Assembly (NCBI GenBank): GCA_036850795.1
Contig: JAAECO010000007.1
Location: 2,959,001 to 3,023,000 of the forward strand
Reading direction: 5' to 3'
DNA: 64,000 nucleotides
From: Cordyceps javanica
Lineage: Eukaryota > Ascomycota > Sordariomycetes > Hypocreales > Cordycipitaceae
In this document: positions 35,605 through 45,802 of the stretch, piece after piece
Layout: each line of letters opens with the position of its first letter
Position numbering within the stretch: position 1 is the first letter of the stretch
Notes under the pieces: model-generated
The model's database searches: none
Seen by the model: only the letters and a program-made list of their open reading frames with translations
What the model was told of the DNA's origin: nothing
Program-made: the position numbers and the translations under genes

Positions 35605-37023
35605 ATGGACAAGACCAAATCGCTCACCGTACATTATGATGCTGTACTCTACGCTAAAGGCGACGATCAGTATCGTGACTGGAACGATAGCCTTAAGAAA
35701 GAGCGTTTTCATGCTCTAGAAGAGTTCGTCACTACCTATATTACCGATCGCGGCCCTGCGAAATTTGTCGAGGGCGGAATTAGCAGCGGCTCCTATAACC
35801 AGGTGTTCCGCTTCAGCTTTGGCTTCCGTGGCAGCGATATAGCCCTAAAGGTTCCTAAACCTGGACACTCGGCCGGGACCCTCGTAGCAGAGAAGCTCGC
35901 GAATGAAGCCGCGTGGCTTCAGTTCTTCAAGGAGAAGACGACTATTCTGGTCCCCCGCGTGTATAGCTATGGCACAGAGCCCGGCTAACTCTTGCCTCTT
36001 GAGCTCCCCTATATCTTGAAGGACTAGGTACCAGGAGATAACCTCCGCAAGTTCCTGGCGAGCGCGCCTCCGAAAGAGCTGCTGTTAACTATCTATTAGC
36101 AAATCGCTTTTTTCTATCTTGAACTCTATCGCGTGCCGTTCGCAGGCATTGGGTCGGTCGCCAAGAACAAAACGACGGGACAGTGGAGCATGCGGCGCCC
36201 CCTTACCATCGACATGCACGAGCTCGTTCTCGGGATTTCAAACTTCCCGACGAATGACTGGCCTTCTAAGGCGTTTTCAGATGCTAAAGACTATCTCGAT
36301 TTTGTTTGGGATCAGTAGTCGAAACAACTTTGGAGCTTACGCAACCTGAACACCTCGTGCGAGCAGCAGGCGGCAGAAGGTCATGATCCTCCCCTCAGCT
36401 CAGAGGACATTGCAGCCCTCCGTTACCAAGCTCGACATCACTTTAAGCAACTATCTAACTCTCCCGAGTTTCGCCTACGTGATAACCTCGGCCCCTTCCG
36501 CGCCTTTAATCCAGATCTCGACACGCGCAATATGACCGTTAACACTAAAACGGGAAAGATCCTCAGCGTCTTCGACCTCGAGTTCACCAACGCTATGCCA
36601 GCCTAGTTTGCTTGCGACCCGCTACTATCGCTATTTAAAGTACTGCCAGACTCTGCCCTTGACAGAGGCTACTTTGCCTGGTTTCTGCATATGTACGAAC
36701 CTGTGCTTGAACAGTTCCTAGACGCAATGCGACATGAAGAACTAAAGTTGGGGGACGAGCTCTGCGGCCAGACGCCGCTGTCTACCCTGATGCGTAACTC
36801 TTGGGAGACCAAGCGAGTTTGGTTCAACTTTGGGCTTACCCACTCGGACTATGTAGACGCCATGTATTGGGCTGTGCTCCACGACCTCCACCCGGGCGGG
36901 ATTCCGCCGGAACTCCCGGCCGAGGTGAAGGTTGAGATAGAAAGATATCAACAGCAGGCTGAAGCAAAGGTCGCAGAGCATGACGATGCTTTGAGTATTT
37001 ACGTGCGCAAAATGGAGCAGTGA
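35605..37023 (+). pseudogene. APH-type phosphotransferase pseudogene with five in-frame stops
   Basis: One unbroken frame of 473 codons from the ATG at 35605 to the stop at 37021..37023 encodes a fungal aminoglycoside phosphotransferase-like kinase. Visible are a nucleotide-loop-like GGISSGSYNQVFRF, ALKVPKPG (Lys), LPLELPYI, the catalytic-loop relic FNPDLDTRN and the metal-binding VFDLEFTNAMPA. The frame is cut by TAA at 35986 and TAG at 36025, 36097, 36316 and 36604. The flanking residues suggest Gln (or Trp at 36025) originally, so each stop can be explained by one C-to-T change at CpA on one strand, the repeat-induced point mutation (RIP) signature. No frameshift is present. Such kinases phosphorylate small molecules; substrates are unknown. 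Confidence 0.85.
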
Positions 37024-37602
37024 AGAAGGCGTTGGAATAATAGAAGCGGGGTGGGAGTACGGAGTAGACAGGAGCGGATTGATGCTGGATTAGGCAGGAA
37101 ATGAGCACGCTGGCCTAATTTTATTGGTATAAACCACCTTGGAGTATCGAGTTGGTCGATAGCCCAAGGTTGATACACATCCGCTCCCCCACCCCCGCCG
37201 AATCGGCCCCAACAATTACTCGGCTCCGCCGAGCCTGTCCAGAGCGGCCTAACGCGCCCTCTCGATGCGCTCCTTCTCGGCCTCCTCATGCTTCTGCTTG
37301 CTTGCCTGTGCCTTCTTCATGCACTCCAGCTTTTCGTAGAGAAGGTTGATACTTGAGATATATGATGAATATATAAGTAATATAGATGTAAGTATAAATA
37401 ATAAAATTATGATAATTTATAATCTTGGTTATATTTTAAAGAAGTTGATACTTACATTTTTACTAGATAGGGTAGGTATAATACATACATAGCGCATCTA
37501 CATCTAAGTCATAAGATTCTGCCGGTTTTAGACTCGCTTAAATCTTAATCTTCACGCCTTGATTGCCTCCGCAGCTACGGCGAGTCGCCCTTTGAGCTGG
37601 TC
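37024..37602. other. AT-rich stretch between the APH pseudogene and repeat copy B
   Basis: From about 37350 to 37520 the sequence is strongly A/T-rich and simple, with a recurring GTTGATACTT word (about 37345 and 37444). This looks like a decayed, possibly RIP-mutated repeat. No gene was recognised. Confidence 0.5.
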
Positions 37603-37671
37603 CCCGGATATACCGGTTAGGACGGCGCCGGCGGAGCACCTGACCCCAAAATTCAACACAGAAGGTTAAGA
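37603..37671 (+). repeat. 69-bp direct repeat, copy B
   Basis: Partner of the copy at 34983..35051 with five substitutions. It ends 57 bp before the ATG of the Zn2Cys6 regulator at 37729, so it lies in that gene's leader or core promoter. Confidence 0.9.
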
Positions 37672-37728
37672 CGGTGCCTCTCCCATTCCACCGCCACTGC
37701 GTTATATCCTATTCTCCAGCGCATAACC

Positions 37729-40259
37729 ATGGGTACTGGTCGTAAGTCGGAGAAGACACAGCTTGACTTCCGGAGGAAGCGCGTCGCCAAAGCCTGCCAC
37801 TCATGCAGGGTTCTCAAAAGCAAGGTCGGTCCATGTGGGCGGCATGCGGTGTTAGCGCTCGCTGTTGTTTTTTTATAGACCCAATTCATCATCGTCGTTA
37901 CTAACCAGCGGTGCTCCTCAGTGCGACGGAACACGACCAGTCTGCAGTCGATGCAAAGGATACGGCTACCAATGCGTCTACAGCAGCGGCCCCCCGCGGG
38001 GCAGCCGCCGCGCAAAAGGCAAAGGTCAAGGCAACCTGCACGAGATACTGGACGAATACGGCGACCTAGCCGAGAACTTGACGTCCAAGCTCAGGTCTGC
38101 AGAGGAGCAAGAGAGCGCGGCCGCCGTCCTCTCTCGTATCAAGGCGCGTGCATCTGCGGCGCTGGCTCATGTCGACGATGCATTGTCGGCAAATCTGCAA
38201 GCATCAATCCGAATTTCCGGAACACAAGACGATCAGTCGCCTACGCCACCCAACCACAATGAGCGATACCTGGGCGAGGTTAGCGATGTACAGTTCTTTA
38301 ACTTGGTAAAAAGGGTGCTGCAAATCCAGGGCGGATCCTTTCCCGAACAAGACGTCGACAGCTACGAGCAGGATGGCGGTGCGGAAGCTTGCGGCGACCC
38401 AGCCAAAGCGGGCAAGACTGTTGAGCTTCCAAGCCCGGAAAATGCGAAAGAATTGATGCATGTGTACCTCTCTACCATCCACATTGCGTATCCTTTCATT
38501 CCTGGAACCATGCTCACAAGGCATTTTGTCAATGACCGGAGCGTGTCTCAGGACCCCGTATGTTACAGCACTACACAGGTCGCACTTCTGTGTAAGCTCA
38601 GCATCCTACTTTCGGTCTACATTGACTAGATTGCTCGGAAACTAATACTTTGTACGTCACAGGTGTCATTTGTGCTATCGGCTCTTACTATGACTCTTTT
38701 CCAAGCGCTTCGACAGAGAGCCGTGTAGTCCACGAGGTGTACTTTCAAAGATCAGTTTCACTGACACCAGTACCGGGCACAAACCGATCCATTGACTTCA
38801 TTTCTCTGCTTCTGGGTCAATGTTTCTACTTTTTAGCTGTCAGCCGAACAGACAGGTGAGTAGGCTACCGGCCCCTGGCGGCCAGTGCTAACGACAAAAG
38901 CTGCTGGACGACTCTTGGTCAGGCTATACGCATAGCCCAAAGCATCGGTTTACATGTCCAGTCGCCAAGCCCCGGATTGGACGGCGAATCCAATCTCCTG
39001 GGCAAGGAGAGACGGGTTCGAGTTTGGTACTCCATGTACGTTCTGGATCGTCTCCTTTCCTTGCAACTGGGACGACCGCCGGCGATCCATGATGCCGACT
39101 GCGATGTGCCGCTGCCGTCGCGCGTAGGCGACTGCGATATCGATTGGGACAGTGGACAAATACCTTCCATCAGCGAAGGACCATCCACGGGCGACTATTT
39201 CTTGGCCATGATTTCTTTTTCCAGGATCATCGGACACGTCTTGCGAGATTTGTATGGTCCCGGCGCTAGCCGTGGGCAGCAAGTAAACCTGTACAGCACC
39301 AAGCAGCTTGATCGGCAGCTCACGCAGTGGAAATCGGAGCTGCCTAGGGCTCTGCGATTCGACATGGGACATGCCTTTGATCAATCTCTGGTCTATAAAC
39401 GACAAGTGAGTTCAAACAATATCCAAAGCCGGAATCAACGAGCGCTGACGTCTTACTGTTCCCAAAAAAAAAGCGCAATATGCTGGCGATAAAGTACCAT
39501 CATCTGCGGGCCCTCATACACAGACCGTATCTATGCTACCCGGTTTTGAGAAACGCAGAGGCGGCGGTTGGCAGCACAGCAGTGACGCGGGCGGACTGGC
39601 CCATCATTGGTTTGTATGAGAGGATTTGCATGAACGAGGCGCGGGCAATCGCGCGTCTCTTCCACAACGTCTCGAGACAACAAGATCTTGTCCGGGACTT
39701 TCCATGGTGGCAAATCATTTCGTGCCTCATCTGCGCAGGGTCCATCCTCTTGGTCTCCAGTATATTTACCCAGCCAGCGGCGGACGACTCTGTAGATGGG
39801 TTGAGCGCCGAGAGCTTGGCCGACGATGCCGAGACCTGTCTACGGGTCTTTGAGGCTCTCAGTAGCAACTCGGCCGGTGCGCGCATCGCCAGAGACATGA
39901 TGGAGAAGCTGAAGGAATATGGTCCGAGGTGGAGTACGTGCCTGCCCCCGATCCTGCATACCGCCCGCGCGCACACACCTGATGCAGCTTTCTAACAGCA
40001 AAGAGAAGCAGACGTTGCCGGTTCGACCGGATCTCCGAATGTCCGTTCCAGCCCTGACCCGCAGCCAGATACAGAATGCAGCTCAGTAAATACGCACCAG
40101 CCACCCACGATAAACCATGATATGGACACTAGTTGTGAGAGTCCGTCAATGCCCACCCCGAGTAAATGGCCCGCTGAGATTGTGGATTCCATGGCATGGT
40201 CAGCTCAATTCTTTGATGCTGCCCACTATGGAGAGTTTAACCCGGAAGGGAGATTTTAG
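37729..40259 (+). CDS. Zn2Cys6 (GAL4-type) transcription factor, six exons
   Basis: The model is join(37729..37824, 37922..38591, 38663..38855, 38901..39405, 39474..39933, 40006..40259), 725 aa, phases consistent. The zinc cluster CX2CX6CX6CX2CX6C (CHSCRVLKSK joined to CDGTRPVCSRCKGYGYQC) is split by the first intron after Lys-32. The middle region (residues about 190-600) is the fungal-specific TF domain, with LTRHFV, AIRIAQSIGLHVQSPS and RVWYSMYVLDRLLSLQLGRPPAI. The last intron was inferred because a downstream exon ends in a plausible tail (KWPAEIVDSMAWSAQFFDAAH); without it the protein would stop at 39995. It is expected to be a nuclear regulator. Possible targets include nearby transporters, but nothing shows this. 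Confidence 0.82.
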
Positions 40260-40693
40260 ATAGAATCAGGAAAAGGAAAGAAACTTCATGCTGTGGCGTG
40301 TTTGTATGGATCTGTCTGCTCTCAGCCGCCCATCCCTGATGTCGTGCTGTTCGCTCCGTGACTGTCGCACCCAAGCTCACGGATAATCCTTGCAATTTAA
40401 TTCCTGTATATCCGCCCAAGCCGCCTACTTCCGCTTCTTCACTAAACAACCACTCTTACAGGTCTCTTTCCATGCCGCGCCGGACCGGGTGTAATCATGT
40501 CCACTTGACGGGCTGTCCAGGCCGGTTACTCCTGTATACCCGCTCGATCCGAAGATCATGTTGGCAATGACACAACGGAGCCCGAAATACAATGATCAGG
40601 TGATCCAACCCGAGACTTTGCTGGTACATAAATCACTACGCGCTGAGGACAGCGCGAATAGGTGATGCGCTACTCCTGACAAATTAATCAACA
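40260..40693. other. Intergenic region
   Basis: About 430 bp with no gene recognised; likely a 3' UTR of the regulator and the promoter of the fluoride-exporter gene. Confidence 0.45.
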
Positions 40694-42125
40694 ATGGTTC
40701 GCTCGCTCCCACGACAAGCGTCAGCTGATGATGCACGAGACTCTGCTGTACTTCCCTGCTCAGGATTGATGGCAGCTTCAGCTCCTACAGTCTCTCAATG
40801 TAGATCTACCTCCGACACATATGGCAACGCAGAACGGCAGACGATCGACTCAGATGATGTAACTGACAGCGATGCCGTACAGTCGTGGGCGAATCTGGAT
40901 GAACTCGCTGCCGTTCCACCATTGGAAAACCCCACTGAAGCATCCGTGTACAAGCACAGGGATCTGGAAGAAATACGCAGTCGCGCAAGAGACTACTCGA
41001 AACGACATCAGCGACAATCACTGCAGAGAGCCGGACAGTCTGACTCTTCAGAGACCATCTCCGCGGCACAAGAGCCCTCACACACCGCCACGCAGATATA
41101 CGCGCACTTGTACCTCGTCCTCTTCTCCATCCTCGGAACGTTGGCAAGAAGGGGGCATCCCCGCGCTCACCACGTACCCTGGCACGCCGGTCGGGTTCGA
41201 CACGATATGGGCCAACTTTGCGGGTTGCCTGGTCATGGGCTTCCTCGTGGAGGACCGCAAACTGTTCCTGCACGAGTGGAGGGTGGTCGCCGACGTACCA
41301 CGAGCAGATCATGCTGGAAGAGACCGGCGAGCGTTGGGCGGCGACCTCGGAAGGAGGACACGTGGACCTCGATGCCGCGAAGAGGGCATTCATGTCGACG
41401 AAAGAAGTCGATCCCGCTCTACATTGGGCTGATCACGGGGGCTCTGCGGCTCCGTAACTACATTCTCGGAGTTTATACTAGACGCGTTCTTGGCACTATC
41501 CAACCAGACCCCGCCTGCTACGCCAGCAGGCACGGAGCCGCAACGGCGGATATAGTTTCATAGCGCTGGTCGGCGTCATCGTCGTTACCGTGTGCCTGTC
41601 GCTCTCGGCGCTCAAGCTGGGCGCGCATTTAGCCGTATCCATGGAACGCATGACACCGCCCTTTCCTTTCGCGCCTTATGCGCAAGTTGTCGATTTGCTG
41701 GCGGTGTTTCTGGGCTGGGGTTCTTGGGTCGGAGCCGTCGTGCTGTGCGCGCTGCCTCCGCATGAATTCTGGCGCGGCCGCGTGGCGTCGTCCTCCCTCG
41801 TCTTTGCGCCGCTGGGGGTGCTGACACGATTCTATCTCGCGATCCATTTGAACGAACGCGAAAAGCGCAGCGTTTCCCGTCGGCACGTCGGCGGCCAACG
41901 TTTTGGCGTCCGCCGGGAAGCCAGGTGCTCCAGGGTATCGATGACGGGTTTTGTGGGTGCCTGAGCACCGTTTCTACGTGGGCAGCGGAATTGAACTCGC
42001 TCCGGCGGAAACATTCGTATTTCTATGGGATCATGAGCGTCCTAGTCTCGCTGGGGTTTGTCGTGGTGGTGGCCGGCTCGATGACTTGGACGAGAGGGAC
42101 TCATGAGCCCCGTTGCTACCAGTAA
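40694..42125 (+). pseudogene. FEX: Fluoride exporter (FEX/CrcB-domain) gene with seven +1 frame changes
   Basis: Eight consecutive segments together give a complete two-domain fungal fluoride channel: an N-terminal tail, LVLFSILGTLAR, TTYPGTPVGFDTIWANFAG, SPTYHEQIMLEE, KKSIPLYIGLITG, LCGSVTTFSEFILDAFLAL, GGYSFIALVG with LSLSALKLGAHLAV, AFPVGTSAANVLASAG and VLQGIDDGFCGCLSTVSTW. Both domains have the CrcB core (G.CG..TTFS and GFCGCLSTVSTW). The reading frame moves at about 41150, 41280, 41370-41415, 41440, 41543, 41865 and 41915, each time by one extra base, mostly inside short homopolymers. The order is complete and no segment is missing. FEX proteins expel F- at the plasma membrane. The gene is either a pseudogene or hit by uncorrected insertion errors in the assembly. 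Confidence 0.88.
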
Positions 42126-43407
42126 ACAGCTGGGCTCACGCAGTGGATGCTTGGCACCTGATTATCAGTCTACCAGTACTGCTAGCGCAAAGATCGAATC
42201 CCTGCATACCTTGGCTGCAAGGCTACTTGAATTTACTTGAGAATGCCTACCCCTCTCGGTTACTTATCCCAAGAAACATGGTCTACTGATTCATCGTCAG
42301 TCTGCCCAATTGTTCTCTGCACCTTGAAAGTCCCAGTGATGGCGCAATGGAGCCATACACCCAGTTCACAGTCTGCCTCGCAAGTTAATTAGTTGCCTGG
42401 TTGCCTACCAACATCCGGTTCGCACAGTTGCTAGATGCTAGTCAAACTTCTCGTGGTGGGGTTCAAGGTGGAGAGTGGCATTGTTGTTGCCTTTCTTTCC
42501 AACAGCTTCCAGCGAATGTGACACTGTTTGACCATTGCCGCCCCTTCTTAGCATCACACAATGCTTTCTGGTTTGCCAGCTTGCAGATATCCATGACGTC
42601 TACTCCGTACCGGCCGAAACGTATCCGGGTCCCTGCTATGAGTGAAGAAGGACTCGGAAAGTAGGCAGTAACCAGCCAGGCAGCACGTACATGGGCGCGC
42701 GCGACCTCAAACTCTCAACAGGCGTAGCCTGCTGGCCCACTATAATCCAGATATCTGAGGGGAGGGAAACCCACCCGCATCGTCGGCCCGGTCCACCAGC
42801 TCGAGTTCGGATAGCGGCTCCCCAGTACGAGGCAAAGGTTGATCGTCATCCCAAGGGGGTTCGCCCTTTTATCCTCGAGAGTGGGCCTCGCGAACGCTCT
42901 TGGGTGGGCAGATCAAATGGAGACAATTCAAATAAGTACAGCTGGGCAGGGTCTTGTTTCAGTTGTGCCATGCCTTGCCGGTGAAGGCGGGATAGAGTTT
43001 GTGGTGTCGAGGCGTAAATGAGGTTGGTGGCCTGCACCAGGCCGCTCTGCTCGACGCAGCCTGATGATGTGTCACTGGTTGACTGGGTCTGCCGCTTCTT
43101 GGCAGAATGATTGGCGGAGCCCGGCTCTCAGGTTCGAGGCTTGCCTAATTGTAAAAAGCGCCTCGGAACCCCCCTTGTGAAGACTCGAAAGGTATATGAA
43201 GTGTATGTAGCCCAGAAGCAATGTTTGGTACAACTACGCTGTGCTGGCATTTTCTGTCCAACACAACCAAGTCACTATCTACCAGTAGTTACCCATTTCT
43301 TCATCCTGGACGGATCCCCCACTGTAGGTCCACAGATCTGGTAACTACCACGTTTCTTCTCACAGTCTGAGGTTCCCGCCCCTAACAGACCAAGCAAACT
43401 CGTCACC
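42126..43407. other. 1.3-kb intergenic region
   Basis: No gene was recognised; the short frames on both strands are unfamiliar. The last 200 bp probably form the promoter of the small protein gene at 43408. Confidence 0.45.
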
Positions 43408-43950
43408 ATGACGGGCAACAAGTATCGGGTGTCAGTCGCAGCGTTCGCACGCGATTACATCTCCAATAACGCTTCCTTGGAAGAGAGCTATGGCTACGCC
43501 ATGTACCATTGGGGAATTTTTGTAGAACCCAAGGGTGGCAAGGGCGATGGACGCCTGTATCATGTGGAAGAGCATCCGGCCATGAACAGCGCCCAAGGCA
43601 CGATCCCCGCAGGTTGGAGATTTGAGCCGCGAAAGTCCAGTGCCAAAGCTAGCCAGCGTCTGATTGGTCGGCTGCTGATCGGAAAGCTGCCGGCTGGAAA
43701 CGGGTTTCCAGAGATTGACGCCCTTCTCGACCAGGTTCCGCGACCAGTCATGGACACTAGCGAGAATTGCATCAGCTGGACGATGAACGCCATCACCCTA
43801 CTGCAAAAGCAAGGTCCGCCTAGTTGGGCAGACGAGTTCAACGTGGAAGAATTCATGGAGCACGCTTACAGCCGCATCAAGCACTGGTATGAGAAGGATG
43901 ACTGGAAGTTCAAGGGCCATAGAGAGAGCTATGTGGGGAGAAGCTTTTGA
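43408..43950 (+). CDS. Conserved small hypothetical protein (possibly DUF6914-like)
   Basis: A single-exon frame of 180 aa from an ATG in a good context (CACCATGAC). It lacks a signal peptide or membrane span. Features include SYGYAMYHWGIFVEPKGGKG followed by GRLYHVEEHPAMN, a Trp-rich middle (AGWRFEPRKS) and a conserved-looking CISWTMNAI segment with Cys and Trp, then WADEFNVEEFMEHAYSRIKH. This layout resembles a family of small fungal proteins with a YHW.l...P start and a Cys-containing helix (similar to DUF6914), possibly NlpC/P60-like folds, but the match is from memory and tentative. Confidence 0.65.
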   Translation: MTGNKYRVSVAAFARDYISNNASLEESYGYAMYHWGIFVEPKGGKGDGRLYHVEEHPAMNSAQGTIPAGWRFEPRKSSAKASQRLIGRLLIGKLPAGNGFPEIDALLDQVPRPVMDTSENCISWTMNAITLLQKQGPPSWADEFNVEEFMEHAYSRIKHWYEKDDWKFKGHRESYVGRSF

Positions 43951-44797
43951 TAGTCAGACTCCTTGGTTCGGTAGTGAGTATCACAGAGCAGGGTTAAAGA
44001 AGACTGCACCGAATCAGCGTGTTACGATTTGCGAGGTCGGAACAGGCCTTTCATGACCAACTACGCGTGCCTCCAGCCTGGTTGCGTACTGCGTCTCGGA
44101 GTAATTTAGCTCGAGCGCAACACGTCAGAACGTTTTGCGAGCGTATGTGAATGACAACAGTCCTTATCTGCTGCCAGCCAAGTATACGGTAATGAACGGT
44201 ATCAGTGCGAAGCTGGCTCCGACAATTGTATTGCAGAACTTGAGGGACCGCAAATTCTGTTTCCTCACACACTACCACATGGATGCACTGGCAATAGCGT
44301 AGGGATAACCATCGTGGTTTTTTCCCGTCCTGTCTAGTGAGGACGCGTGGCTTGGTATCTTGCGGCGTGAGGATACATCAGCGGTATAAGATATGAGGGC
44401 AAGCAACGGCTATTCGATGAGAATAGAAGTGGTAGTAAACTCCGCCAAAGGTCATGGCATTAAGTTATGATCATATCCCTTCCACAAACTATCCACTCAC
44501 TGTTGCCCGACACGGTGCATGATCTAGCCTGGGGGTTGATAGACCTTGCACGCCACAACGACGCGGATATATCAGTCTCCTGGGTATGGCTGTCGTCCAT
44601 CCATCATTGGGTGCTTGTCTTCGAATATAATTGCCGATTTTTCCAAAGAAGATAGACAGCAGCTTTATATGCTGGGGGGCTAGATTGAGCTTTTGACAAT
44701 CAATCGATGCATCAGGTCTTGGTTTCCGTGTCTTTCGCATGTCAGAGAGTATCCCCCGAACGATTTCGAACCGCCTTCATGTCAGCGCAGCCATATT
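43951..44797. other. Intergenic region between convergent genes
   Basis: About 850 bp with no gene or repeat recognised. Confidence 0.45.
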
Positions 44798-45802
44798 TCA
44801 GCAGGTATTGCCTGCAGGATCATTGCCAGTAGTCTGAGCGCCCATCCCTGTGGCGGAACCTCGCGAGCCATTGGTGGCGGCACTCTCCCCGACCTGGCCC
44901 TGCTCGAGACCTATGGATCTATAGAACGCAGCAATATTTTTCGGATCATCATAAAAAGACTCGAGCCGCCATGAGCTAATGCGTCGACGAATGTCACACT
45001 CCGCCTCGAGCTCTTCTGGATATTTTTCAATGGCCGCAGTGCCCTCGATGGCGTCGAAGAAAGTTTTATATGGGGGACGCTCATCATACCACATTTTCGT
45101 ATACTCCCAGTATTCCGGATACCAGCCGGCGCATTCCCAGTCGATGATGCCTGTGATACGCCCGTTGCGATATTGAATGTTGCGCGGATTCAGGTCGGCG
45201 TGGGTGAATTTGACGCAGTATTCGCCAGACCGTCCATGAACTGTCTTTACCACTGGGTCGTACAGCCATCCCTCCAAAGGTCCACCGAGTCGCAGGTACG
45301 CATGAAAATTGTCCACGGAAGGGAAAGGCCCGAAGGGGACCTGGCCAGTTCGATAGTCCACTAGCGGCTTCCGATTCACTGATCCAATGAAACCTGCCTC
45401 TGGCGGTTTGAGACTTCGCAATTGTTGCAGATAGTCAGCAAGCTGCTCGCCATATGACTTAATTTGCGCCGGGCTCATGGCCATGTAGTCGGCACCATCG
45501 CTGGGAATGAATTCCATCAAAATGTGAACAGTACCATCAGGCCGCTCATAAACTTTGTAAACTTTTGGCACGGGTATCGATGTATGCTTGCGAACATACT
45601 CCATGGCTTCCACCTCATTCAGAGTGGTGTTGAGTTTGACGATCTTGGTAAATGGCAAGCGTTTGACGTTGCCCATTCCATATTCGTTTCTGCCAAGGTA
45701 GACGTATCGGCCGGCCCAGATACGTATTCGAAGTGCAAGGGGCAGCGTATTTGATTTCATCAGTACGCGCCGCGGACTAGTGGCCGTTTTCGAAGAGGAC
45801 AT
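44798..45802 (-). CDS. APH-type phosphotransferase (aminoglycoside phosphotransferase family)
   Basis: A single-exon gene of 334 aa from the ATG at 45802; upstream codons in frame lack ATG. It has the kinase-like APH fold: VEAMEYVRKHTSIPVPKVYKV (N-lobe), ILMEFIPSDG (hinge), the catalytic loop THADLNPRNI and the metal-binding IIDWECAG, followed by YPEYWEYTKMWY. All catalytic residues look intact. These fungal proteins phosphorylate unknown small molecules in the cytosol. The N-terminus (MSSSKTATSPRR) is short and polar. The last about 40 residues (GSRGSATGMGAQTT) look unstructured. It belongs to a different subfamily from the pseudogene at 35605. Confidence 0.88.
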   Translation of the reverse strand: MSSSKTATSPRRVLMKSNTLPLALRIRIWAGRYVYLGRNEYGMGNVKRLPFTKIVKLNTTLNEVEAMEYVRKHTSIPVPKVYKVYERPDGTVHILMEFIPSDGADYMAMSPAQIKSYGEQLADYLQQLRSLKPPEAGFIGSVNRKPLVDYRTGQVPFGPFPSVDNFHAYLRLGGPLEGWLYDPVVKTVHGRSGEYCVKFTHADLNPRNIQYRNGRITGIIDWECAGWYPEYWEYTKMWYDERPPYKTFFDAIEGTAAIEKYPEELEAECDIRRRISSWRLESFYDDPKNIAAFYRSIGLEQGQVGESAATNGSRGSATGMGAQTTGNDPAGNTC

